A stretch of 64,000 nt of DNA from Brugia malayi (taxonomy: Eukaryota; Nematoda; Chromadorea; Rhabditida; Onchocercidae): assembly GCF_000002995.4 (NCBI RefSeq), contig NW_025062479.1:5635221-5699220 (forward strand), written 5' to 3'. Made by a program: the position numbers and the translations under genes. This document shows, piece after piece, positions 26,232-37,977 of this stretch. Numbering within the stretch: position 1 is the stretch's first letter; each line of letters opens with the position of its first letter. The notes under the pieces are model-generated. The model saw only the letters and a list, made by a program, of their open reading frames with translations, did not search any database and had not been told where the DNA came from.

Positions 26232-26883
26232 TTAAAATTAGGATTTAGAGAACATCAATTTGTGAGATCAGAAAGTTTGAGCACAATCAAACCGATAGCA
26301 ATTCTGTATAGCACATCATTTTAACTGCACGATGTTTTCAAAGCAGTTTTGATAAACCAAGCTTTTTTTTCTTGCATGAGCTTGTGAAATGCAAGCTAGT
26401 AACAGCCTAGATGCTGGGTGGGGGAAGTTTGATGTGAGTCTAATCCGAAACGCTTTCGAATGCTTTCTAAGTGACATAGCTTAACGCTTAACAGGTAGCT
26501 GCACTAAGCACAGTGAATTCTAATGATATTTGATAGATGTTTAGCAAATTGATCTAAATTATGTATTTCTAGTAGAAGTAAGATAGCGACTATATTTCAG
26601 CTGGTAATAATATCCATATTTCGATATATTCTATTAATTTTTTCTTCATTTTTTTTTTTTTTTTTCTTTACTCTTCTGCACCGTTATTTCGACAAATCAG
26701 AAAGTAAATCAGCTATGAAATTTCCGACAAACCAGATAAGAAATTTTAGATTAAAATGTCAGTTCAAAATTGTATCTTTATCAAGTAAAGTAAAATAATT
26801 CATTTATTCACATATTTTTTTTTATCGTCGTTTAGGTAAACGAGAAACGTGCAATAATGAGCATATAAATTTTAGCAGCAGGA

Positions 26884-28884
26884 ATGTGTTTCCGATATTT
26901 GTATTTTCTCAGCATATGTGTTGTTTTGCTTATGAAAGCAGAGGAAAAATCCGAGTTGAAGAAAATCTTCAAATATATATTCACGCACCCCAAAGAATGT
27001 AAGTATCCAATAATTTTTCCATTTATGAAGCGTAAGATACTAAACTTGGGACAATATTAGAAAACCGCCGTTGTTTCCAACAAGTCGAGAATAAGTAAGA
27101 GTTTGTAGAAAATCTCAAATTTTGGAGGGAAAAGAATTGGGAAAAGAAGGATTTAAAATACAAAGCTTAGATAAGCAAGACAAAATGACTGACGATACCT
27201 TAGTGAAGTAAGACATGAGCAATACAAAAGCAGTTGGTGAGTGAAAGTTTGTGTTGCGTCATATTTTTTTTTTCTGTTACTTATTTTCCATAACACAAAT
27301 CATTTAAGTCTTGCGCGTCTTATTACAAATTCACATATTCTTGTCTTATCGTATTCCACATTTCACATAGAGCGATGGATCGCACTGCATTTCCCACCTT
27401 ATAAAAATATTCTTGCCCTTGTCATTTACTCGTTTATTAAAATCTGTTCTTTTTTGAGAGAAGATAGTAATGTCATTTTTATGGTCGGTCCTTACTAATT
27501 ACTTCGACAAAACTCATCCATAACTCTTTATTGAGGATGATAAGGCTTGTCATTTTTCAAAGCTGTTTGTTTACTAAGAGCCTACTGTAAAGCTGTCATT
27601 CTGTTCTACAAGTCTAATATTTGGTTCAAATTTAATAGGAAGTTCTGCTTGAAAATTCCAACTAGAAGTCGCTAAATAACAGGTTGGCAGTTATTTTTAA
27701 ATATGTTCTCCTTCCATTCTACACAGCAGTAATAAATACTGCTACATACGATTCGTTGATGACCACTGCATTGATGCAATTTATTTTCCAACACCGGTAA
27801 AGGCATAAATCTAAAAAAGAAAACATGCTCAATAAATCGATGGGATGCATTGAAAACTTCATTATCTTTAGATGGCAGAGGTCATCAAAAAATAACCAGT
27901 TGTTTAGAACAGCGCACAATTACATATCAAGCAACCGATGTGTTTTTTTTTTTTCTTTGTGGAATATGCCTTCTACTTAATCGTTTCTGGCAATCGGTTG
28001 TCATTTTGGCCACTTTTCCACAGTGATAATGTTTTCCAATGATCGAGTTCTGAATACAAGTTTCTATACTGCAAGAGTAAACACATTTTCCTCCGTGGTT
28101 TTTATTTTGATCAACAAAAATGTATTTGGATTATAATTGTTTGAAAGTTACAAAATTCAAAATCGTCACTTTATTATCAATCTATTGTTACAACTTTATT
28201 CAGTTCTATTTTGATCCTATGAAAGATTTATAAATATTTTGGTATGCCAAAAGATAAGCTGTGCAAAACTTATTGAAAATGGGAATTTTTTTGTTCTTTT
28301 GCTTCTTGAGCAATTGATAAGAATATGAAGCTAAATTTCTGATAATTATAGTTTCCACGCTGTAGGTATAAAAGTTAAAAAACTCAATCTTCATTGCTAT
28401 TTTGCGGTTTTGTTACGCTGCAGCAGTGTGACCCAAAAGATGTTTTCTTTAAAATGCGCAAATCGCAGCGCAATATCAAACCGTAAATAGTTGAAACAAT
28501 TGCCGTAGTTTCTTTCACATAGACACACAAACAAGAAAAATATAATTAATTATAAAAGAAAATTGTTGGAATAAATTGCAAATCAATGTGACATCTGCAA
28601 AGAGAATGGTGTAATTTTAAACACGGATAGTATGTTTGGAGAACATGAAAAGTTACAGCTTTAATAATAAAATTCAAATTTTAGGTGGTGATCCTTTTGA
28701 AAATGACAAAGAATGGATACCGGCACATCGACTATGTACAACCAAATGCGATATACATGTTGACATCTGTATGAAAAACGTGAAAAGCGACAAACAAAGA
28801 TGCCAGAAATGTTTGCACTTTTTCTTTAAATTAAAGTTAAACGAAATCTTAAGGATGGGTCGCAAGAATGCAGTAATTATTTAA
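26884..28884 (+). CDS. Small secreted six-cysteine protein (unassigned)
   Basis: Exon 1 is 26884-26998, ending at a strong GTAAGT. Exon 2 is 28685-28884, after TTTTAG. The phases fit (GAA T / GT GGT), making a Cys codon across the junction. The product is about 104 residues. Residues 1-20 (MCFRYLYFLSICVVLLMKAE) look like a signal peptide. The mature part is basic and has six cysteines, at about 39, 56, 60, 67, 78 and 81 (C-X16-C-X3-C-X6-C-X10-C-X2-C), enough for three disulfides. A basic helix-like tail follows, with no membrane segment, so it is probably exported. I do not recognise the family and infer no function beyond secretion. An extra small exon in the 1.7 kb intron is possible. An acceptor-like TTTTAG lies about 13 bases before the ATG, and AATAAA is at 29032. 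Confidence 0.5.
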
Positions 28885-30860
28885 TACTTGATTTTAAAAA
28901 TCCAATATTCCTTTTAACTTCTCTGAGTTTACTGATCTCAACTATGTTAAACAGGTTAGTGGGAAGAGCACAGATGATGATGTGATAGGAAAAGAGGAAG
29001 GAGTTATCTTCTTATAATACACTATTTTCTTAATAAAACAAAATCTTATTTTCCTTAGTTAACATAATGAATTAAACAAATAGATTATAAAGTAGGTCAC
29101 TGTATTACTTCCAGATTTTTTGTCATAGATTTAACTTTGGAAACTAAATCCAGATCGTAATTCAAATTGCAGCGCTATTCAAACACGAATTTTATTTATT
29201 TGGTTCATTTATGTATGCGTGTGCAGGAAGAATAAACATGAAAAGGGGAAATAACAAACGAAGGCTTCTTAGGATTTTTAAGGCCCTTAACACAATACTT
29301 TCCCTTAATACTATCGAGAAATACTTAGATCCGACTCCAAATGGGGTATAAGTCGAACTGAGTTCAAAATTGGTCATTTCAGTGCCTGCAGATTGCATAA
29401 AAGGACTGAAGAACCTGTGATAATCATTCTGCTTCCGCCATCTTTTCCTTCGGTCGTCGAAATAATTTTTGTCCTCACTCGTGCCATCAGATAAATGCAT
29501 TCGTTAATTCCTATCAAATATGAATCTATTGAATTGTGAAGTGAAGCAACATGACAGCAACTAGAATCCACTGAATTATCGATTTATGGACACTATTCCC
29601 CCCTGAAATCATAATCCTCCTCCTATTGGAATTTAATCTATCCGCAGGCTTTGAACCACAAACCTGTCGAGAAACCAGAATTGATGGATTCTTAACCGCT
29701 TTTATTTACCATACAGATTCAAAATCTTTGGATATTGTTAAAAATCAATTGAAACATAGAATTTATCCAATCAGTTGCAAGTACTAAATAAAACTTGCGC
29801 CAAAATAGTAAGTATAAATCATGATAGTGTGTAAAATAAAAAATGCAGTAAACTGTATTTAAATTAAAGAATAAGGGGATAACAATCACAGAAAAGAGAA
29901 CGATAAAACTGCAAGAAATCTAAAGATATCGAATGAGAATACATTTGTAGTTCATTATATTCCATCAGGAGATTAACTTTAAGGAGAAAATCAATAGCAC
30001 AGTACACTCAAAGAAAGCTTGGAAGTCCGAAAACCCCCATAATTAGCAAGAAACTTTTGTTTTCTAGTTAACGCGATATTAACACAATTTAGCAAACAAT
30101 TTTAAAGCACATTTTAAGGTTCCGATAAGTAACTGCCGAATTTCTAGAAAAATTGTCGCTTCTAAGGCCTAATGAAATATTCAACGTCCTTTACACTTCG
30201 CTAAACATTTACGAAAAGATAAAAAAAAAAGAAAGATTTGCAAGTACTAAAACCTGAGAAGCGATTAATGTGCCATGCTGACAATCAAGATGATAAAAAA
30301 CAGCTTGTCACAAATTGCCATAACAATTAATGATAAAGTAACATATATAAATGTTAAAATGTTTCGAAGGATGCAGCCCTACAAGCGCCTCATCTTTGAA
30401 AATATTCTATGAAGCAGCCACTGAACATTAATTGGGATAGCAGCGAAAGAACTGCAGAGCGAACATCAGTGCAAAACACCATTATCTGCAGCTGTAGATG
30501 GCACATAATACATTTCCATTTTCCCGATGAAAACTTATGCTGAAAATTTATCAACTATTTCACCGAGTTCCACTGAACGAAAATCATTACAGATGTTGCA
30601 GAAATTCAAGAAAACTGCAGAGATGCAACAATAAAGTACAGAAGCATTGGATGCAACTTAATGTCAAAAGCACAAAAATACACTTTGACAAGCAAAGAAA
30701 TATATAATGATTATATTAAGATTGACATAAATGAACCAATAATTTGAAAACAAAAATAATCTGTCTCCCATCAACAATCCTACTTCGTCACTGTGTAGGA
30801 ATCTTATAAAAGTGATTCAGCAAGCATCTTTGCATTGAGCTTGAAATTAAACCGAGAAAT
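28885..30860. other. Convergent intergenic region before the apl-1 3' end
   Basis: About 2 kb between the stop of the six-cysteine gene and the apl-1 stop. AATAAA at 29032-29037 could end the former. Minus-strand frames at 29192-29571 are open but lack splice context and motifs. The apl-1 3' UTR should lie in the right part; its end was not fixed. Confidence 0.5.
29032..29037 (+). terminator. Candidate poly(A) signal of the six-cysteine gene
   Basis: AATAAA about 150 bases after the stop codon, on the coding strand. Confidence 0.4.
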
Positions 30861-33800
30861 TTAGGCTTTGTTATCAAAAAATGAATACGTAGGATTTTCA
30901 TAGCCATTCACTTGCATTCCATTAACATGTCGCTCTCCTGGAGTGCAAACATCAACCTGAAATTTGGGCGATTTTTTGGATAAGTCTACGACGATGGCAC
31001 ATTTTTCCATTAAACTCTGAAATTTCAAACTCATATGAAGCATAAAACTTAGCTGTAATTTATACCATACTGTATGAAAGTCTAAAAATGCACGAAAAAA
31101 AAGAACCTCTATGAAGCCACGATGCCGCGGTCGTTGACGGACTAAAACGGTTGCAAACACGATGAAAATAACAGTAGCAGCAGATACGAAAATTAATAGT
31201 AAATTTGTTGAAGTTTTGAGCATACTTGCCGAGGCATCTTCCGCACTCATCTGTAGGAACGCTAATTTAAGGCAAAGTAAAGTTCTAGAAAATGAATAAC
31301 AGCCACTGAAATACACAAGAATCTGCATAGAAGTGTTATAAAAGTAGTCAGGAAAAAAAAAAGCTGAACCTTGAAATGCTGTAGTGGCTCATGTCTAGCA
31401 TAAGATGGTTTCGGCGGCAAATCGTGCACTCTGACTGGCTCACTCACAATTGGTTCAATTTCAACGTGAAGTTCTCGTTCAACTGATTTGCTACTCGATA
31501 AAGGCTCCTCATCAGTATCTTCGATGTCGTCCTAAAATTGATTTTAAAACTTAAAAATTTCTTTCCAGGATAAAAAAAAAAACCTCAACAACTTTAATCC
31601 TAGTTTTTTATCACAACACAGTTACAGTGAATTTGCTACAAATATATGAAAACATATCATATGAGTCTTTTAAATTTTTGAAATAGTCCGAGATTTGAAA
31701 CTGACCTCATCATCCTCATCAATATCATCAGTTTCATAGGCGGTGGGCCTGTTTTTGTCGAACTTGTTGCCAGTTCGCCTCTGTACAATTTTCTCTATTA
31801 CAATCTTTTTGGTATTATGATATGATTGTTTTTTTGCTTCAACGCTTGCGCCATTGTTTTCCTCCTCATCATAACTGTTACCTCCCTTATCCAAATCATG
31901 CAGCACTTTTTCTGGCTGCAAAGTTCGACTCCTATATATACTCTTACTACTGTAATCAACATATTTTCACGAAAGTCACATATCTAAGTTTTTTAGATAT
32001 GTTTTTTTTAGATACATTATTTTAGTAAGATACAAAGAAAAAGCATCTCTTTTAAGATAACTGAATAAAATGAAATACTGGACATCAAAGCATTTCAAAA
32101 CAGGAAAAACTAAGGACATTAATGAAAGGAACAAAATATTAGTTTTTCTAAAAATATTTCCTCGAAAACAATTTTGAGCAGAGCAAAATTAGATTAAATG
32201 TTACCTACAAAATCACACATAAAGCATCAGAATTCACCTCAGAAACAGTGATCATTGATAGTGTCGTATCACGTGAACCTGAAGGATTGTGTAAACGATC
32301 GTATGAATCCTGAAAAAAAAAAAGAAAAAAAAATTCTACTTCTTGTTTCGTTCTAGAGATTAACAATAATTTCTATCCAAAACTACCTTTTCCTATAAAA
32401 TGAATAGCTCCTCTTTCATTTTATTTCATTCAAAAATTAGAAATTACTGTAAAAGTCATATATAAACAAGAAGTAGAAAATACATAATAACAATAATTCA
32501 AGAAATGGTAACTGACTAAACTACAAGCAAACACACATAAATTATCAAAACTCATTATAGCGGTAACATCCATTGATATAAGTACACACCTTATAATAGT
32601 GCACAAGTTTGATATTCTGTTCATCCCCACCAATTACTGTATACTCATCTCCTGCAACCTCTGGTGTGTTCTCTCTACGATAATCCGTCCAAAATTCAAC
32701 TGCAAATGCATTAATCAGTTTTTTCGAGATATCTATGCACAATCCAATTCACTATATAGAAAAGTTGGCTACTAAATACATAGATAACCCTAATAAGTGA
32801 CCAACATATCAAATGGGATAAAACTGCATCTAGAATGAAAAGAAAAACAGTTTTTTTGAACATATACCGCAATTTTTTGATGATCAAAGTATTGAATATT
32901 TACCAGCAATCGGTCGAACTTGTCGCTCAAGTCCGGGAAAGTCTCGAAGCATTGCAAGCGTACCATTTATTCGAAGATCAATATAACGTAATTGATGAAT
33001 TAGGATTGGCTCGTATGTTTCTGCTTCGTCCTGGAGAGTTGTATATTTGCTTACAATGCCTTTTTATGAGCAAATGAACGATTCCGTCAGTAAACAAGAA
33101 AAAAAAAGGTTACAAGTAATAATTACTCGATCCGTACGAAGCAAATGTCGGAATCGATTAATCATATGTGTTCGATCTTTTTCTTCAGCGCGAATATACG
33201 TCTACAATATGAAATTTAAGACTAATGGAAAAATATAAAATTTCAACTTAACGAATTAAACTAGTGCTGTTACAAAACTAAAACCGTGCGTTGTTCACCT
33301 ATTAATCATGAATATTCAAAAACAAAACAGATAAGAATAAACCTTAAGTGTTTTGAGTACATTATGTTTGTTCGGTGCACCCACTTGCATGGCCAAAGAG
33401 GCACGATAATCATGAGTTGCCTGAAAATTGACAGAATTTTCTGTATTATTTTCACTATTGTTAGTCAGTAACAAAAACAAATCCTTATTTGCACTACCCA
33501 TTATAAATTATAAAAATTAAAAGAATCAAATGCTCCTCGCCATTCTAATTTAGGTTGCTAACTCCTCCGAAAAAGAAATGAAAATGCACCCTTATTCTGG
33601 AAACAATCAGTAGATGGGAGAAGTGAAATTATCTCTTGCTTGTAGGCTTTTGCAGAAAAACTACTTTTTTGTAAGAGTGCCAGGAGCACAACTGTGAAAA
33701 GCAATACTATTTCCTATAATGGAAATTATTGATTCTGTCGCTATAATTTGCTAGTGTCTTTCACCTAGACTGCTAAACAGAAAATGAAAGTGAAAATTCA

Positions 33801-36800
33801 CACCTGTCTTTTCTTCTCATTAAGATGTGCTTGTACGCGTTCTTCATGAACATCTTCAAGTTGCTTTTTTTGTTCCTTATTCTCTTCTTCCAATGAAGCA
33901 ACCTGAAATCGAAAACAGGTCACATAAAAATTTCCTTCTTAACTAAAGCTTCTTTCCATTAGCAATAGCTTGAAGTGAATGAACCGTCTTTTGGAATCGC
34001 GATGTCATTTCCTTTTTAAATGCTTCAGCACCCTTTTCATCCGTCTTCTTCATTTTCTTGTAACGTGCTTCAAGATCTGACCATTCTCGCATAACCTAAA
34101 TAGTTTGAATTGTCAAATATCAAAGAAAGTAATTTAAATTACAGATTGTGGGCAGGTACTACCAATCACTACTTAGTGTTTACAATTCTTTTTTTGTCAT
34201 TCTTTTTTTTTTGACATACATAAGTTTACAATTCTTTTTTTTTTTGTCATGGAACTCACAGAAATACCTTATACCTTATTAATTCTAGCACGATGTCGTT
34301 TTTCCATGCGTTGCTGAGCTTCCTTGAAACGTTCATGCTCGTTGACAGGATCAGACATCTTAAAATACGGGTCTTGCAAAACGCTGTTGGCCGAAAGACC
34401 CTTCGCGCCAGCTAAATAAAATAAAGTTCAAACAAGAGCCAGGGATTGGCAGACGATTTATTCATAAATTGAAGAGGGAAAAAACTAGGATTCTTACATA
34501 CCATCATCCGAATCTTCGGCATATTCATCATCATGATCATCGTCCTCATCATCATTACCATCATCGCCATCGTCATCATCATTATCATCATCATCATCAT
34601 CATCATCATCATCGTCATCATCATCATAGTCATCATCATCGTCTTCAGTTTCCTTCCCTTCCACTTTCTTTTTCTCTAATTCTAAACCTAATCTCATTAA
34701 AAAAAGTCTGTTGTATCACTGCTGACCAATAGAAAGAAGCTGAATTTACTGTTACACGTTTTGAAGAATTCTTAAAAGTAGATGATACCTTCAGTTTTAT
34801 CATCCCCTGGACAGCAAACAAATTCAACCCCAGTGAAAAGATCTAACCCACAAGGTTCAAGAACTGCAAATGAACGTACTGCCATCCGTTTATCATTGAC
34901 AACCTAAAATTAAGAACCATTCGGCAAAAATTATTCCCATGAGACATTTAAAACAACACTAGAAACTTCTGAAGTTTCCCGGACACAAACCAACTGAACC
35001 TTTTGCAAAGGTGAATAATACGAGAAAAAAAAAAAACATAATAACACCAACTTTAGTAAATGGAAAAACTGACTTTGGTTTTACAGTGTTTGTAAGCAGC
35101 ATCCTTCCAGTGCGCATAATCATTGCATGACTGACGATCATTAATATGGCCAAATCGGCAACCGTGTGGTACTTGAAGTGCTTCCGAGTGAAACTCTCCA
35201 ACTAAATATAATTCAAAATTAGTTCCCTGACCAACAAGAGTATAATGTAAACGATCGGGTAATAATTTTTAGAGATAAAATCATTTTTTATATTATGCAA
35301 ATCCTAAAAAAAATGAATTAAATCCGATGTCAAATACAGAAATACGGTGTCAAGTACAGAAGTAAACTTACCAATGCACTGGTAAGGTCTCACAGTATGT
35401 GTCCATCTACATGATGAACCTTGTTCACGACACCATCCAGGAATTTCTACTTCATGTGAATATTCTACTATGTTTGTGACGTCCAGTTTTGGATATGACT
35501 AAAAAAGACATCAAATATTCTTATTATTGCAACAGCGCAAAATCACCCGAGACTTAGGAGCTTTTCTTAGTGTTTCTCTTTCATTTACTGGATATCGAAC
35601 TGCAGCAACTAGTTATGGCTATATTTCCATGCATCTATAACTTAGACTGGTCTTGAAGTCTTTAAAATTAAAATTCCAATATAAGTTACTAAATTTCATG
35701 GACTTCATCACTAAGATGTAAATAAAAATGCCTTACTTCCAATAATTATAAGAAACAAATCTACATTAAAACTATATGCAATTGCCACGCACACTCAGCA
35801 AATAAATTTAATTTTCTACCAATTGCACATAACACTATTTTACTGAGCGACGAATATGAAACTCGTAATGCATTATTCCTCACTTTGCCTTACTTTTTGT
35901 GAAGACTACTGAATATTTCAAAGAATCCAGCAAATGAATAAAGATTAAGGTCAGTTTTCCATAAAAAATGTTGAGAACAAATAAATGGAGTAATATAAAA
36001 AATTGAAGTTTTTTTCCAGAGAATTGTTCACATTTACGACGAAATCAGCCGGTCGCAAACAGTATTATAACTGCTAAGAAAGTAAAAACCAATCACATTG
36101 TAAAAAGCAGCCGAGGAATGACTAAAGAAAATATTTTAACTGATCGTGATTTAGCTGCCAATGTAACAATTTATTTAATCTGTTGGGAAAACCAATAGGT
36201 AAATAGTGAATATACTTTGCAACTTGAATTATCTGTGCAATAAAAATTGATCAAAACCTCAAAATGAAAGAGATTTACACTGCGGAACATGTTCTAGTAA
36301 AAAGAAAAAAAAAAAAAACTATGAAGTAGTTTGGAGAGAAAATCTATTTTAGAGGAATGAGAGCACCTACTTTTCGGCAATATTTTAAGATATCGAGTTT
36401 TCCACTAAAGCATGTTGCAAGAGTACTTGGATCGCTCAACCATGCTCCATCTTCGCTCATGAATCTGTTTCGGAAACCACATTGAAACGCAACCAACGGA
36501 ACAAACTTCTCGTGCTTCTTTCCTTTCCGTGAGTCCACATTAGCAGTAACACTCTAAACTATCATAAAACTTTGAAATTCCGACAAAACATTCTATTTAA
36601 AACTGAGTATTTCAAAAACAAACTTTTTAAATAACATTCTTACGATTCAATAAATTTGTAAAGTCAAACACCGGATTTTTTCGAACATTTACAATAATGT
36701 TAAAGATTACGGAAATTCTAATCAGTTGTGAGATTGTCAAAATTGTTATACTCGTTAAAATAAAGTTATTGGATACAAACTACAAGTTCCGTTACTTTTA

Positions 36801-37977
36801 GCTCACACTGAAAACTGGTAATTCATTCCCTTTCTTTTGGTAAGCAACAGAGGAAACAGTTTCCAGTTTAGAGTTAACACCATAACTTTTAATTGCCGTT
36901 CCAGCCGTATGAACCAAGCAAAGCTTCTGCATGAATTCCAAATGGCTATCAGAATACTGTTGCAGGAAACACTCACAATATAATTACAATAATACCTAAT
37001 AAATCCACGGCAACTTTTTTTCTCGATGAAATTTTGAACCACAGAAAACATGCTTACAAATTTATGAGATTGCACAGGGTACTACTTATGTTTAATTAAG
37101 AAGCAACAATACTGTTTTTATATTATGTTTAATTAAACAGCAATAATACAATTTTCTAGGAAGTGTTGCAAGTATAAATACAAGATAATCTGAAATAGTA
37201 TGAAAAAAAAAAAAAAAAGCAAGCGTTAATTACCAATCAGTCACTGTCACTATTCGATATTCATTTCTTTGGATTGTACATCTGTCATTAACAAAGTTAA
37301 ATCAAAGTAACAGGATTTTTGCAACTCCCAAAACAGCAATTTCTAGACGCATTGGACAGATGTACCACATACTTTACAAGTTGCTTAATAAATATAGCCA
37401 AGTTTTCCTATCTCTAACAGTCTCAGTAAGTCTGCCTGTCTTAAACTCCACCGTTCTATCTATGCCGCCACAATCCCGACTGCGCACACTGCTCAACTCT
37501 AGAAATTGCAATGTTGAAAAATGCAAAGCAATCAAAGAATCAAAAATCAGTTCCTTACAAAGAAAACTTTTAACCACTTTTTCATACAGTAGGTAACCAA
37601 AAACAAAAAAATGCAAGTATTGTTCACGAAAACCGAGATTACTAAATATTTAATTCTTTTATCAACTTGTCCTTAGGCATAAACACCTACACGCCTAAAC
37701 TAATTAAAAGCTGTATTTCTTGATCATAAAAAATTTTTCATACTTCAAAAAAGGATGAATCATAAGATGTCCTCCGATATGCCTTTCTTAGTAGTACATT
37801 TCAGTCATTTCATCATTTACAAATTAATTCCAATGTATAATAAATAAATAGAAAATAAAACATAACAATAAAAAAGTACAAATAAAAAATAAGAATAAAT
37901 AAACAGACCTCGATGTTTGTAAAGAATGAGAATTGAACGACCAACATTAGAGAAATCATCAAACTACCATCAGCCAT
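30861..37977 (-). CDS. apl-1: APL-1, amyloid precursor-like type I membrane protein
   Basis: Exons: 37977-37909, 36553-36371, 35498-35372, 35201-35074, 34903-34789, 34687-34502, 34411-34275, 34095-33985, 33902-33804, 33420-33343, 33201-33127, 33030-32904, 32699-32590, 32309-32238, 31915-31706, 31531-31370, 31250-31107, 30956-30861. All phases agree; 742 residues (C. elegans APL-1 is about 690). Signal peptide 1 to about 23. The E1 growth-factor-like and copper-binding parts (24-207) keep the cysteines and GVEFVCCPGDD. A nearly pure Asp/Glu exon covers 208-269. E2 (about 270-515) has DPYFKMSDPVNEHERF, HEERVQAHLNEKKR, YIRAEEKDRTH and LRYIDLRINGTLAMLRDFP. An acidic stalk is followed by one membrane helix (about 680-700) and a short tail with YENPTY (730-735) near the C-terminus. 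No Kunitz domain and no Abeta-like sequence before the membrane helix, as in other nematodes. In C. elegans APL-1 is essential, and its shed extracellular part carries the essential role in moulting and development. Confidence 0.98.
34178..34250. repeat. Direct repeat in an apl-1 intron
   Basis: GTTTACAATTC, a T run and GTCAT occur at 34178-34200 and again at 34224-34250, differing only in T-run length. A local duplication in the intron between the first two E2 exons. Confidence 0.8.
34525..34646 (-). repeat. GAT repeat coding for the apl-1 acidic exon
   Basis: On the minus strand this is a GAT/GAC-rich run encoding almost only Asp, with a few Glu, Asn, Gly and Tyr. The frame is confirmed by the matching phases of both flanking exons (phase 1 on each side). 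Opposite-strand His runs are shadows. Confidence 0.93.
37086..37150. repeat. Direct repeat in the first apl-1 intron
   Basis: TTATGTTTAATTAA followed by an A/C-rich AGCAAYAATAC occurs at 37086 and again at 37123, 37 bases apart, with one or two differences. Noncoding. Confidence 0.8.

Larger units (their letters stand above)
23058..26883. other. Intergenic, with no gene recognised
   Basis: Contains the MXRA7-like 3' UTR with AATAAA at 23230-23235. Frames such as 23395-23709 and 23926-24141 are Phe/Ile/Tyr-rich with no motif or consistent splice partners. A 22-base tandem duplication is at 26188-26231 and a long T run at about 26650-26666. Nothing else supported. Confidence 0.5.

Noticed and set aside
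30861..31328. 155-codon frame covering the apl-1 membrane exon
   Set aside because: Read-through of an intron; the real exons are 31250-31107 and 30956-30861.
34412..34732. Poly-His and poly-Met frames over the apl-1 acidic exon
   Set aside because: Shadows of the GAT repeat; the Asp frame is fixed by the phases of the neighbouring exons.
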